39,541 bases of DNA from Oscillospiraceae bacterium (lineage in GTDB: Bacteria; Bacillota; Clostridia; Oscillospirales; Ruminococcaceae). The stretch lies in the NCBI GenBank assembly GCA_017460955.1, contig JAFTZY010000063.1, positions 1 to 39,541 on the forward strand, written 5' to 3'. Below are positions 15,269-24,086 of this stretch, piece by piece. The notes beneath the pieces were generated by a model. It saw only the letters and a program-made list of their open reading frames with translations. It did not search any database and was not told the origin of the DNA. A program made the position numbers and the translations under genes. Every line of letters starts with the position of its first letter. Positions within the stretch are counted from its first letter, which is position 1.

Positions 15269-16117
15269 TCATTCCGTGATATTGAAGTATTCCTCGATGG
15301 TCTTGGTGCCCTTGGCGCCCTTGTAGGCGGCATAGCGCAGGATGAAGGAGGCGTCGTTGGCGTTGATCGCATCATTCTTGCGGTCCACATTGGCAGCCAG
15401 GACCTGTACCTCCGTCAGACCGGGATCCTTCTTGGCACCGATCTTGGCAGCAGCCATGAGGACCAACGCTGCATCGTTGGCATTGACATTGCCGTCGCCG
15501 TTCACATCGCCCAGCTTGTAGTCGTACTCGGGCAGGGGCTGCTCGCCGAACTTGAAGCCGTCCACCGTGAAGGTGACCTCCAGTGCGCCGTCAAAGGTCT
15601 GCGTGCCGTCCACGATGGCAGCCGCAGGAGAGGTCCACTGGTTGTAGATGTTGACACGCAGGTTGTGGCCGTCATCATCGCTTCTGAGCTCGGATTCGCC
15701 GGTCAGCTTCTCCTCGCCGCTGATCTTGACGGAATCTACCTTAAAGACGATGCCGCCGTCTGCGACCATGTCCTCAAAGGACTCATCGCCGTTTTCGTTG
15801 CGGTCGGCATAATCATAGATGTCCAGATCCAGGGTCTTGATCGCCAGTGCCCAGGTGCCGTCGGACTGGTTGCCGACCTGGGAGGCATCAAAGGTGATCT
15901 TGTAGGTGCCGTTCTCCGTGATCGTGACACTGTTGCCCTCATTGGCAGCATCGGCACTCCAGCCGCCGGTGAACGAGCCTGCCAGCAGGACCGTCACGCT
16001 GTCCGGGAAGGTCTGTGCAGCAGCATCGGCAGGAACGGCATTGATGCAGGTCAGGGAAGCGGCAGCCATGGTCATGGCAGCAGCAAGTGCTGTCAGTTTT
16101 TTCAGCTTCATGTTCAT
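15269..16117 (-). CDS. secreted dockerin protein with putative binding module
   Basis: A 282-residue exported protein. A signal peptide (Ala-rich, ending near ADA) covers about residues 1-32. Residues about 35-195 form a beta-rich module I cannot assign; it begins SVTVLLAGSFTGGWSA, which suggests a carbohydrate-binding fold. A C-terminal dockerin spans about 202-282, with loops GDVNGDGNVNAND and NVDRKNDAINAND. This dockerin closely resembles the second dockerin of the cohesin-like protein, including an unusually long second loop. It has no catalytic residues I recognise, so it may be a non-enzymatic cellulosome part. Start choice: the ATG at 16117 follows AAAGGAG by 4 bases; 16111 is also possible. 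It has its own promoter at 16202-16231. Confidence 0.85.
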   Translation of the reverse strand: MNMKLKKLTALAAAMTMAAASLTCINAVPADAAAQTFPDSVTVLLAGSFTGGWSADAANEGNSVTITENGTYKITFDASQVGNQSDGTWALAIKTLDLDIYDYADRNENGDESFEDMVADGGIVFKVDSVKISGEEKLTGESELRSDDDGHNLRVNIYNQWTSPAAAIVDGTQTFDGALEVTFTVDGFKFGEQPLPEYDYKLGDVNGDGNVNANDAALVLMAAAKIGAKKDPGLTEVQVLAANVDRKNDAINANDASFILRYAAYKGAKGTKTIEEYFNITE

Positions 16118-16201
16118 CAAACTCCTTTGTTGTTTGGACCGCCGGGTGGGGCTGGTCTCTCTTAAATTTCTATCACGCCCTGCATAGGCGGGGCTTCCTT
16201 A

Positions 16202-16231
16202 ATTATAGCATACACCCGCCGCATCTGTCTA
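16202..16231 (-). promoter_or_regulatory. promoter of the dockerin protein gene
   Basis: On the minus strand TAGACA (16231-16226) and TATAAT (16207-16202), spaced by 18 bases, with TGC before the -10 (extended -10). Confidence 0.75.
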
Positions 16232-16234
16232 CGG

Positions 16235-16265
16235 AAAAATCCCATAAAAAGTGCAGTGGATTTTT
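16235..16265 (-). terminator. weak terminator-like inverted repeat after the AIM24-family gene
   Basis: AAAAATCC and GGATTTTT form an 8-bp AT-rich stem around a 15-base loop, ending in T5 on the minus strand. Stem strength is low. Confidence 0.35.
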
Positions 16266-16295
16266 GTTCAGTTCGTCGGTAATGGGAACGCGGAC

Positions 16296-16973
16296 TTACT
16301 TCGAGCTCGGGATGTATCTTGCAATGGTCGAGGCAAGGCCGGAAATGGGCATGGTCTGGAGCCAGATGCGCCCGGGACCGGTGACCTTGGTATGGAAGAG
16401 CCCCTCGCCGCCGAGCAGGGCATTGCCCACGCCCTTGACGGTCTCGATGTCCATCTGGACCGAGCCCTCCATGGCCGCTAAGTTCCCGGTATCGATCAGC
16501 ATGGTCTGCCCCGGCTGGAGGGTGTAGGAAACGACACTGCCGTCGATCTCCAGGAGGAGCATGCCCTCGCCGGAGAAGCGCTGCATGATAAAGCCCTCAC
16601 CGCCGAAGAAGCCGGCGCCGAGCTTTCTCTGGAAGGCGACCTCGCAGTTCACGGTCGTGGCCGAGGCCAGAAATGCGGATTTCTGTGCCACGATGGACTG
16701 TCCTGCGGTCAGATCAAGGGGCATGATGTCACCCGGTACCGAGGAGGCAAAGGCGATCATGCCCTCGCCGCCCTGGGCGGTGTAGGTGTTCTGGAACATG
16801 GACTCGCCCGACAGCGCACGGCCGAACATCTTCCCGATGCCGCCGCCCTGGGTCTGCATGACCATGTTCGGCGTCATCCACGTCATCCCGCCGCGCTGGC
16901 AGGTGACGCTCTCATTTGCCGCAAGGGATACCACGGCGACCGGATAGGGCTTTCCCTGTACTTCCCATCTCAT
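16296..16973 (-). CDS. AIM24 / TIGR00266 family protein
   Basis: A 225-residue all-beta protein of the AIM24 (TIGR00266) family, widespread in bacteria with no firmly known function. Typical features are the repeated glycine-rich turns: GGMTWMTPNMVMQT, GGEGMIAFASSVPGDI, GGEGFIMQRFSGEG and GGEGLFHTKVTGPG. The ATG at 16973 has GGAG 9 bases upstream. It follows the metallo-hydrolase gene by 70 bases with no terminator seen, so the two are probably co-transcribed. No signal peptide is present, so it is cytoplasmic. Confidence 0.88.
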   Translation of the reverse strand: MRWEVQGKPYPVAVVSLAANESVTCQRGGMTWMTPNMVMQTQGGGIGKMFGRALSGESMFQNTYTAQGGEGMIAFASSVPGDIMPLDLTAGQSIVAQKSAFLASATTVNCEVAFQRKLGAGFFGGEGFIMQRFSGEGMLLLEIDGSVVSYTLQPGQTMLIDTGNLAAMEGSVQMDIETVKGVGNALLGGEGLFHTKVTGPGRIWLQTMPISGLASTIARYIPSSK

Positions 16974-17043
16974 AAAACAACACTCCTTCAAGATTTTGAT
17001 TTATCGCAGCCTGCGCAGTCAGCAGACATACATGCATACGGTT

Positions 17044-18639
17044 TTACTTTTCAAACTTGTTGCACAGCTCGTTGATCTGGTCGGTCAGGCGGCCCAGATC
17101 CTTGTTCGTGCGGCCCTCACTGCCCCGGATGAGCACGGTCAGGCGCTCAAGCGCGGCAAGCAGCCGCTGGTAGACGGTATTGGCCTTGGCAGCGCCGGAC
17201 TTCCTTGCCACGGGCTTCGGGACTGCCTCTGTGAGGAAGGCATCCGCCACGGGGTCGAACTCCGTCCCGCTGTAGGGGGCATAGGCGATGAGCCCGAGAT
17301 CGTTTTTCAGATGCGCGGTGAAGCGGTCCGCCGTATCGCTCTCGCCGTGGACGACAAATACCCGACGCACGCCCTTGACATGCGCGATCCAGTCGGTCAG
17401 GCCGTCCACATCGGCATGGCCGCTGATGCCGGGAAGCTGCCGGATCTGGGCAGCGACCTGCACGGTCTCGCCGAAGAGCTTGGCGGTCGATGCCCCCTCG
17501 ATGAGGGAGCGGCCGAGCGTGCCGTAGGCCTGGTAGCCCACGAAGAGGATCGTGTTGCGCTCATCCCACAGATTGTGCTTGAGATGGTGCTTGATGCGCC
17601 CCGCCTCGCACATGCCGGAGGCGGAGATGACGACCTTGCAGCGCTTGTCGAAATTGATCGCACGGGACTCCTCCGGGGTCGTCACAAGCGTGAGCCCGGG
17701 GAAGGAAATGGGGTTGATGCCCTTCTGGACGAAGGCAAGCGCCTCCTCGTCATAGCAGGCATTCTGGTTCTTCATAAAGAGGCTCGTGGCCTCGATGGCA
17801 AGCGGACTGTCCATGTACACGGGGAAATCCTTATGCCCCTGCACCATGTCCTGCTCCTTGATCTGTCTGAGGAAATACAGGAGCTCCTGTGTGCGCCCCA
17901 CTGCAAAGGAGGGGATGATGACACTGCCGCCGCGGTCGAAGGTCTCCTGCAGGACCTGCGCAAAGGCTGCGGCATAGTCCTTGGGACGCTCGTGCCGGCG
18001 GTCGCCGTAGGTCGATTCCATCACGACATAATCCGCCTCGTCAATGTAGGAGGGGTCGCGGATGAGGGGCTGGCTGTGGTTGCCGATGTCGCCGGAAAAG
18101 ACAAGCTTCCGGCATTCTTCCCCTTCCGCCGCCCAGACCTCGATGCTCGCCGAGCCCAGCAGGTGCCCCGCATCGATGAAGCGCACCTCCACGCCCTCAC
18201 ACAGCGAAAAGCGCTCGTTATAGCGGTGCGGACGCAGAAGCTCGATGGCGCCGAGCGCGTCGGGCATGGTGTACAGCGGCACATACGGCTCCTCGCCCCG
18301 GCGCTGTGCCTTGCGGTTGCGCCAGGAGGCCTCAAATTCCTGGATGTGTGCCGAGTCACGCAGCATGATGCTGCACAGGGAGGCGGTGCCGTCGGTGGTG
18401 TGGATCTCACCGGAAAAGCCCCCCGCATACAAAAGCGGCAGCAGGCCCGAGTGGTCGATGTGCGCATGCGTCAGAAGCACATAGTCGATCTGTGCCGGTG
18501 TGCAGGGGATCCGGGCGTTCTCGTAAACATCCCGTCCCTGCTCCATGCCGAAATCCACCAGCAGCCGCTTATCCCCGATCTCCAGATAGGTACAGCTCCC
18601 TGTGACCTCATGAGCTGCACCGATGAATTGCATTTTCAT
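17044..18639 (-). CDS. beta-CASP metallo-beta-lactamase-fold RNA hydrolase
   Basis: A 531-residue enzyme of the CPSF73-like MBL/beta-CASP group, predicted to cut RNA using two zinc ions. The metal motif HAHIDH is at residues 58-63; DAGHLLGS, FSGDIGN, STYGDRRH, the beta-CASP region (IPSFAVGRTQELLY), ISASGMCEAGR and the late ISGHADVDGL are all in order. After the catalytic core an extension of about 70 residues (KPVARKSGAAKANT onwards) ends in a possible coiled coil; its role is unknown. The ATG at 18639 has AAAGGAG 8 bases upstream. It has its own promoter and is divergent from pcrA, leading into the AIM24-family gene. Confidence 0.9.
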   Translation of the reverse strand: MKMQFIGAAHEVTGSCTYLEIGDKRLLVDFGMEQGRDVYENARIPCTPAQIDYVLLTHAHIDHSGLLPLLYAGGFSGEIHTTDGTASLCSIMLRDSAHIQEFEASWRNRKAQRRGEEPYVPLYTMPDALGAIELLRPHRYNERFSLCEGVEVRFIDAGHLLGSASIEVWAAEGEECRKLVFSGDIGNHSQPLIRDPSYIDEADYVVMESTYGDRRHERPKDYAAAFAQVLQETFDRGGSVIIPSFAVGRTQELLYFLRQIKEQDMVQGHKDFPVYMDSPLAIEATSLFMKNQNACYDEEALAFVQKGINPISFPGLTLVTTPEESRAINFDKRCKVVISASGMCEAGRIKHHLKHNLWDERNTILFVGYQAYGTLGRSLIEGASTAKLFGETVQVAAQIRQLPGISGHADVDGLTDWIAHVKGVRRVFVVHGESDTADRFTAHLKNDLGLIAYAPYSGTEFDPVADAFLTEAVPKPVARKSGAAKANTVYQRLLAALERLTVLIRGSEGRTNKDLGRLTDQINELCNKFEK

Positions 18640-18683
18640 GGTACATTCTCCTTTTTGCGCCGGATCCCCCGGCTGTTATCATC

Positions 18684-18712
18684 ATTATAGCACATTCTTC
18701 TCCGGAATGCAA
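18684..18712 (-). promoter_or_regulatory. promoter of the beta-CASP hydrolase gene
   Basis: On the minus strand TTGCAT (18712-18707) and TATAAT (18689-18684), 17 bases apart, with TGC before the -10. Confidence 0.8.
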
Positions 18713-18792
18713 GAGATTTTTATGAAAAACGCACAAAATTTCAAATTGCGCGATTTCAAGAAAGCAGGCGCCCCGGCGTGAAGGTTTCCCCC

Positions 18793-18821
18793 TTTACGAA
18801 ATCCGCAAATTATGTTATAAT
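18793..18821 (+). promoter_or_regulatory. promoter of pcrA
   Basis: TTTACG (18793-18798) and TATAAT (18816-18821), 17 bases apart, 48 bases before the start codon. Confidence 0.7.
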
Positions 18822-18868
18822 AAGGAGGCGATCAACAGAACCATCCCATCCGGATAAGGAGTGAACAT

Positions 18869-21214
18869 ATGACACCATCAGAATTTGCCGATCTCAAAGC
18901 TGCCGCACTGCGCCGCTACTTTTCCCGCATGAACGCGCCGCAGTTCGAGGCGGTCACCACCGTGCAGGGTCCCGTGCTCGTGCTCGCCGGCGCCGGCAGC
19001 GGCAAGACCACCGTGATCGTCGGGCGCATCGCCCACATGATCCTCTTCGGGGATGCCCTGCATACCCCGACGCCCATCCCCGGACAGGCGGACCTTGACC
19101 GCCTGCGGGCCTATGCCGAGGGCAGGCAGTCCCTCACGCAGGAGGAGCTGCGGGACCTCATCGCCGCCGACCCCGTCCCCCCCTGGCGCATCCTGGCCAT
19201 CACCTTCACCAACAAGGCCGCCGGCGAGATGAAGGCCCGCCTTGCAAAGACCCTGGGCGACACCGCCCTTGACATCCATGCCGCGACCTTCCATTCGGCC
19301 TGCGTGCGCATCCTGCGCTCGTGCATCGACCGGCTCGGGTATGCCTCCGGCTTTACCATCTACGACAGTGACGACAGCGTGCGGGTGATGAAGACCTGCA
19401 TGAAGGAGCTGAACATCTCCGAGAAGAAGTTCACCCCCAAGGCCGTTCTGCATGCCGTCAGCGCCGCAAAGGACGCCATGCTCTCCCCGGAGGACTATGC
19501 GCAGGAGGCCGGGAACGACTACTGGAAATCCGTTGCCGCCAGGCTCTACCGTGCCTATCAGCAGCGGCTCCTTGAGGCCAATGCCGTGGACTTTGACGAC
19601 CTGATCTGCCTGACCGTCCGGGTGTTCGAGGAATGCCCCGACGTGCTCGAGAAATACCGCCGCCGCTATCAGTACCTGCTCGTCGATGAGTACCAGGATA
19701 CCAACCACGCCCAGTACCGGCTCGTGAGCCTGCTTGCGGGCGGACACGGGAATCTGTGCGTGGTCGGCGACGATGACCAGAGCATCTACCGCTTCCGGGG
19801 GGCGACCATCGAGAACATCCTGTGCTTTGAGGAGCAGTTCCCCGGCTGCCGGACGATCCGGCTCGAGGAGAATTACCGCTCCACCCAGCACATACTCGAT
19901 GCCGCCAATGCCGTGATCGCCCACAACGAAAGCCGCAAGGAGAAGGCCCTGTGGACATCGGCGGGGGACGGTGAGCAGGTGACGCTCGTGCGCTCGGCAT
20001 CGGAGCGGCTCGAGGGCGATTTCATCGTCGATACCATCCGGGAGGCCGTCGGGGAGGGCAGAACGTATGATGACTTTGCCGTGCTCTACCGCATCAATGC
20101 CCTCTCGAACAGCATCGAGCGCTCCCTTGTACGCGCCAAGCTTCCCTACCGCATCTACGGGGGCGTGCGCTTCCAGGACAGACGTGAGATCCGCGACGTG
20201 ACCGCCTATCTGTGCCTGCTCGACAATCCCCATGACAGCGTGCGGTTCGAGCGCATCGTCAATGTCCCCAAGCGCGGCATCGGCGAGGGGACCGTGGCAA
20301 CGATCCTCCAGATCAGCCATGACCTACACATGTCCCCGCTCGAGGTCGTGAAGAGCTGCCGGGATTTCCCGGTGCTCGCAAAACGCCAGGCAGCCCTCCT
20401 GCGCTTTGATGCGCTGATGGACGCTCTGCGGGAGGCGGCCGAGGCACTGCCCCTCGAGGAGCTCTTTGACGAGGTCCTCGAGCAGACGGGCTACCGTCGC
20501 ATGCTCGAGGCGGAGGGCGAACAGGGGGAGACCAGGCTCGAGAACGTGGAGGAGTACCGCTCGAACATCGTCGATTATGTCCGCAATGCCGAGGATCCCA
20601 CGCTCCAGGGCTTTCTGGAGGAGACGGCACTGTACACCGATGCCGACCGGGACACGGAAGGTCCGCACATCTCCCTCATGACCATCCATGCCGCCAAGGG
20701 ACTGGAATTTGACACGGTCTTTACCGTGGGAGCCGAGCAGGGGATCTTCCCCTCGCAGCGCTCGATGGATTCGCTCACGGAAATGGAGGAGGAGCGCAGG
20801 CTCTGCTATGTCATGATGACCCGTGCCAAGCGGCATCTGTACCTGATGCAGTCCCAGAGCCGGCTGCTGTTCGGCCGGTACCAGAACAATCCGCTCTCCC
20901 GCTTCGTGCGGGAGATCCCGGAGGCGCACCTGCACGAGGTCGGGAACGGGACCGAGGGGGCAGAAAGCGATGCACCCGCCGCGTCCGGGATCGCCGGGAT
21001 CCGCCGGCAGATGGCTGCCATTTCCGGCTACGGCGCCCCCGTGGGGGAGGCACCGGCGCTCACGGCGGGCGACCGGGTGCTTGACAGAAATTTCGGTGAG
21101 GGGACGGTGCTGCGTGCCGAGCCCATGGCCGGGGACTGTCTCCTGGAGATCGCCTTTGACAAGGTGGGCACCAAGAAGCTGATGGCAAGGTACCGCAAGC
21201 TCATCAAGCTGTGA
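18869..21214 (+). CDS. pcrA: ATP-dependent DNA helicase PcrA/UvrD
   Basis: SF1A 3'-5' helicase for nucleotide excision repair, replication restart and RecA-filament removal. In its 781 residues I see the Q-motif region (NAPQFEAVTT), Walker A GAGSGKT at 41-47, AITFTNKAAGEMK (motif Ia), LVDEYQDTN (motif II), GDDDQSIYRFRGA (III), LEENYRST (IV), TIHAAKGLEFDTVF (V) and EEERRLCYVMMTRA (VI). The C-terminal GDRVLDRNFGEGTV is the PcrA Tudor-like RNA-polymerase-binding domain. A stretch of about 45 residues (roughly 57-102) is inserted between motifs I and Ia, where classic PcrA is short. AAGGAG precedes the ATG. The acetyltransferase gene follows after 13 bases. Confidence 0.95.
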   Translation: MTPSEFADLKAAALRRYFSRMNAPQFEAVTTVQGPVLVLAGAGSGKTTVIVGRIAHMILFGDALHTPTPIPGQADLDRLRAYAEGRQSLTQEELRDLIAADPVPPWRILAITFTNKAAGEMKARLAKTLGDTALDIHAATFHSACVRILRSCIDRLGYASGFTIYDSDDSVRVMKTCMKELNISEKKFTPKAVLHAVSAAKDAMLSPEDYAQEAGNDYWKSVAARLYRAYQQRLLEANAVDFDDLICLTVRVFEECPDVLEKYRRRYQYLLVDEYQDTNHAQYRLVSLLAGGHGNLCVVGDDDQSIYRFRGATIENILCFEEQFPGCRTIRLEENYRSTQHILDAANAVIAHNESRKEKALWTSAGDGEQVTLVRSASERLEGDFIVDTIREAVGEGRTYDDFAVLYRINALSNSIERSLVRAKLPYRIYGGVRFQDRREIRDVTAYLCLLDNPHDSVRFERIVNVPKRGIGEGTVATILQISHDLHMSPLEVVKSCRDFPVLAKRQAALLRFDALMDALREAAEALPLEELFDEVLEQTGYRRMLEAEGEQGETRLENVEEYRSNIVDYVRNAEDPTLQGFLEETALYTDADRDTEGPHISLMTIHAAKGLEFDTVFTVGAEQGIFPSQRSMDSLTEMEEERRLCYVMMTRAKRHLYLMQSQSRLLFGRYQNNPLSRFVREIPEAHLHEVGNGTEGAESDAPAASGIAGIRRQMAAISGYGAPVGEAPALTAGDRVLDRNFGEGTVLRAEPMAGDCLLEIAFDKVGTKKLMARYRKLIKL

Positions 21215-21227
21215 GAGGGGGCAGACC

Positions 21228-22055
21228 ATGTACGGAACACAGGACATCACCCCCGAGGAGCGCACGCTGCTGACCAATCTGCGCCGCGCACCGGAGAGCT
21301 ACCTGGGGGCACATGCGGGCCTGCGGGAGCTGTACAGCTTCCTGCACGGCTACGAGGTATCGCTTTTGCGGCACGGACTGCGGGAGGCAAGGCTCCTGCC
21401 GGAGGATCTTACGGAATATGCCAGAATGCGCATGCTCGGGCGCCTTCCGACCGACCGGGACTGGTTCTCGCTTCTGACGGAGCGGGAGCCGGACGGGGAG
21501 CGTGCGCTGCTGCTGTTCTGGGAGCTTCTCGATGCGTGCCTTATCTCCCACGGGCTCGCACCCATCCCCGCACCCGAGCACATCCCGGTACACGAGCCCT
21601 TCCCGGACGGACTGTTCCCGGTGCAGGAGGCGCAGCTGCCGGAGCTTGCCCGGTCCTACCGGAGGACCTTCAACGGTGCGCCCTGGTGGGACCGCTGGGA
21701 CGGGGATACCGCACTGCGCCGCCTGCAGGATCTGTACCGGACCCCGGGCTTTGCGGGATGGGCGCTGTGGGAGGAGGACATCCCGCAGGCATGCGTGCTG
21801 GGCAGGAGCGAGCGTTATTATGACGGGGACTGCTTCCAGATCGTTGAATTCTGGGTGGAGCCCGGACGGCAGCGCCGGGGCCTTGGAAGGCTCCTGATGG
21901 CCGCCCTGCGCACGCAGCTCTCCCTGCGCGGGATCGTGCGGATCTATCTCATCACCAGTCCCGGCGACGCCACTGCCGGCTTCTACCGCAAAAACGGCTT
22001 CCTCCTCCAGGACGGCCTGTGCGTGATGCAATTACAAGAGGCGGGGAGCCCTTGA
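21228..22055 (+). CDS. GNAT-family acetyltransferase with N-terminal extension
   Basis: A 275-residue protein. The C-terminal half (about 130-270) is a GNAT fold with VEFWVEPGRQRRGLGRLLMAA, the acetyl-CoA-binding motif, and ATAGFYRKNGFLLQ, the usual final motif. The N-terminal 110 residues are mostly helical and unassigned. Substrate is unknown. It is close behind pcrA and shares its transcript; the ribosome site is GAGAGGGGG. The thyX promoter begins shortly after its stop. Confidence 0.8.
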   Translation: MYGTQDITPEERTLLTNLRRAPESYLGAHAGLRELYSFLHGYEVSLLRHGLREARLLPEDLTEYARMRMLGRLPTDRDWFSLLTEREPDGERALLLFWELLDACLISHGLAPIPAPEHIPVHEPFPDGLFPVQEAQLPELARSYRRTFNGAPWWDRWDGDTALRRLQDLYRTPGFAGWALWEEDIPQACVLGRSERYYDGDCFQIVEFWVEPGRQRRGLGRLLMAALRTQLSLRGIVRIYLITSPGDATAGFYRKNGFLLQDGLCVMQLQEAGSP

Positions 22056-22080
22056 ATTGTATTAATTTTTCCGCAAATCA

Positions 22081-22109
22081 TTGACGAGCCGCGGGAAATG
22101 TGGTATAAT
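22081..22109 (+). promoter_or_regulatory. promoter of the thyX operon
   Basis: TTGACG (22081-22086) and TATAAT (22104-22109), 17 bases apart, about 43 bases before the thyX start. Confidence 0.85.
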
Positions 22110-22151
22110 ATTTTGTGTATGCAAAATTTTTGCGGATAAGGGGGTAACCGG

Positions 22152-22961
22152 ATGAACGTTCGACTCATCGCCCATACGGTGATGCCGGAAAAGGTCGTGG
22201 CAGCCGCGGCCAAGCTGTGCTATTCGGATACGGGGGCCATGGATCTCATGGAGGACCTGACCGACGAGAAGGCGCAGCGCTTTGTGGAAATGCTCGCAGG
22301 CTTCGGACATGAAAGTCCCATCGAGCACGCCAGCTTCACCTTCGCCGTGGAGGGCGTCTCCCGCTCGCTGCTCGCACAGATCACCCGGCACCGCTTAGCC
22401 AGCTTTTCCGTGCAGAGCCAGCGCTATGTGAAGCTCTCACAGTTTGAATACATCACGCCCCCGGAGATCGCCTGCGATGAGGAGGCACGCATCCTCTACG
22501 ACAAGACCGTTGCCGACTGCGTGGAGGCCTACCGGAGGCTCTCGGACATGCTCGAGGAGCGCCATTATCTGGACTTCCTCGCACAGGGCCTGCCCGAAAA
22601 GCAGGCCAGAACGCGGGCCGAGAAAAAGGCCATCGAGGATGCACGCTTTGTGCTGCCCAATGCCTCGGAGACCAAGCTCGTGATGACGATGAATGCAAGG
22701 GAGCTCCTGCATTTCTTCCGCCTGCGCTGCTGTAACCGGGCGCAGTGGGAGATCCGGGACCTCGCCCGCGCCATGGTGCGGGAGGTCTATCCGGTGTCGC
22801 CCGCACTCTTTGCCAAGGCAGGTCCCTCCTGCGTGGCAGGTCCCTGCCCGGAGGGGAAGATGTCCTGCGGCAGAGCGGCACAGGTGCGTGAGGAATATGC
22901 AGCGCTCAGGCAGGAGCGTGCAGAAGCACAGAGAGGAACAGAAAGGAAGGAATCTGTATGA
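22152..22961 (+). CDS. thyX: FAD-dependent thymidylate synthase
   Basis: Makes dTMP from dUMP using methylene-tetrahydrofolate and FAD/NADPH. The signature ThyX motif RHRLASFSVQSQRY starts at residue 79, preceded by GHESPIEHASFTF; RELLHFFRLRCCNRAQWEIR is the conserved C-terminal helix. At 269 residues it is somewhat longer than small ThyX proteins, as is usual in clostridia. It heads a run of six genes with overlaps of 1-4 bases or short gaps. A folate gene (5-formyl-THF cyclo-ligase) lies two genes on, which fits a shared one-carbon theme. The last codons overlap the DJ-1 gene by 4 bases. Confidence 0.96.
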   Translation: MNVRLIAHTVMPEKVVAAAAKLCYSDTGAMDLMEDLTDEKAQRFVEMLAGFGHESPIEHASFTFAVEGVSRSLLAQITRHRLASFSVQSQRYVKLSQFEYITPPEIACDEEARILYDKTVADCVEAYRRLSDMLEERHYLDFLAQGLPEKQARTRAEKKAIEDARFVLPNASETKLVMTMNARELLHFFRLRCCNRAQWEIRDLARAMVREVYPVSPALFAKAGPSCVAGPCPEGKMSCGRAAQVREEYAALRQERAEAQRGTERKESV

Positions 22962-23506
22962 TCTATGTATTTTTGGCAAACGGCTTTGAAGAGGTCGAGG
23001 CACTCGCACCCATCGATCTGCTGCGCCGCTGTGAGCTTGAGGTGGTCACCGTCGGCGTCGGCGGCAGACAGATCACCGGCTCCCATGGGATCACGGTGCT
23101 CACGGACATCACCGACAGTGAGATCGTGCTCGGCGGTGATCTGCAGATGATCGTGCTGCCCGGCGGCATGCCCGGCACCCTCAATCTCGAGCACAGCGAG
23201 AGCGTGCAGACGGCGGTGGATTTCTGCGCCGAGCGCGGGATCTTCATCGGCGCCATCTGTGCTGCCCCGTCCATCCTCGGCCATAAGGGCCTGCTTGCGG
23301 ACCGGGAGGCCATCGCCTATCCGGGCTTTGAAACACAGCTTGCCGGCGCAAGGATCAGCACACACTCCGTCGTGCGCGATGACTTCTTCATCACCGCCCA
23401 GGGTGCGGGCGTTGCCGTGCCCTTTGGTCTGAAGCTCTGTGAGGCACTGTGCGGGGAGCGGCGGGCTGAAACGCTGGCCGCAGGCATCTGCTATCCCGCG
23501 CACTGA
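22958..23506 (+). CDS. DJ-1/PfpI family protein
   Basis: A 182-residue class I glutamine-amidotransferase-like protein of the DJ-1/YajL type, linked to glyoxalase or deglycase activity and oxidative stress. The nucleophile elbow GAICAAPSILG puts the reactive Cys at residue 101; the conserved acidic residue lies in GFEEVEA near residue 14; LPGGMPGT and ISTHSVV also match the family. It starts within the end of thyX (ATGA overlap), so it is coupled to it, and overlaps the next start by one base. Confidence 0.92.
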   Translation: MIYVFLANGFEEVEALAPIDLLRRCELEVVTVGVGGRQITGSHGITVLTDITDSEIVLGGDLQMIVLPGGMPGTLNLEHSESVQTAVDFCAERGIFIGAICAAPSILGHKGLLADREAIAYPGFETQLAGARISTHSVVRDDFFITAQGAGVAVPFGLKLCEALCGERRAETLAAGICYPAH

Positions 23507-24063
23507 TGGAGGACAAATCCGCCCTTCGCCGGCGTCTGAAACGAGAGCGTCTGGTGATCCCGGATGCGCAGCGGCGTGTGCTCGACAGCGCCGTGCTGGA
23601 GCATCTCACGGCACTCCCGCGCCTGCAAAGCGCCGACACGGTGCTCCTGTACCTGTCCTGCCGGGGGGAGACGGATACCTACGGGCTGTTTGACTGGCTC
23701 ATCGCACGCGGCATCACCGCCGCCCTGCCCCTGTGCGGGGACAACGGGGCGATGACGTTCGTGCCCGTGCAGTCGCTTTCCCAGCTGCATCCCGGGGCCT
23801 ACGGGATCCCCGAGCCCGATCCGGGCGCGCCGCCCGTGCTGACCGCACGCTCGGTGTGCATCGTGCCGGGCGTGGCCTTTACCCGGGAGGGCGTGCGGCT
23901 CGGACAGGGGGGCGGGTATTATGACCGCTTTCTTTCCGCCCATGAGGGGCTGTATACGATCGGGCTGTGCTATGAAGCACTGCTGCAGCCCGCACTGCCG
24001 CAGGAGGCACACGACCGCCCCGTGGATGCGGTCGTCACCGAGGCGGGGAGCTATTTTCGATAA
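23506..24063 (+). CDS. 5-formyltetrahydrofolate cyclo-ligase
   Basis: ATP-dependent conversion of 5-formyl-THF to 5,10-methenyl-THF, returning stored folate to the one-carbon pool that ThyX draws on. The 185 residues carry an N-terminal basic helix (ALRRRLKRERL), the family motif LGQGGGYYDRFL and a closing DAVVTEAG. Length is typical (about 180-200). Start and the preceding stop share a base (TGATG). The family is often called YgfA or Fau. Confidence 0.93.
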   Translation: MEDKSALRRRLKRERLVIPDAQRRVLDSAVLEHLTALPRLQSADTVLLYLSCRGETDTYGLFDWLIARGITAALPLCGDNGAMTFVPVQSLSQLHPGAYGIPEPDPGAPPVLTARSVCIVPGVAFTREGVRLGQGGGYYDRFLSAHEGLYTIGLCYEALLQPALPQEAHDRPVDAVVTEAGSYFR

Positions 24064-24086
24064 CATACTTGCATGGAGGTTACAGC

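Noticed and set aside
16274-16295. tRNA or small RNA after the AIM24-family gene
   Set aside because: No cloverleaf or strong stem; only a weak AT-rich inverted repeat nearby.
16996-18690. A 564-codon plus-strand frame opposite the beta-CASP hydrolase
   Set aside because: The minus-strand product has all metal motifs in order; the plus frame shows no family pattern and spans the hydrolase's own promoter side.
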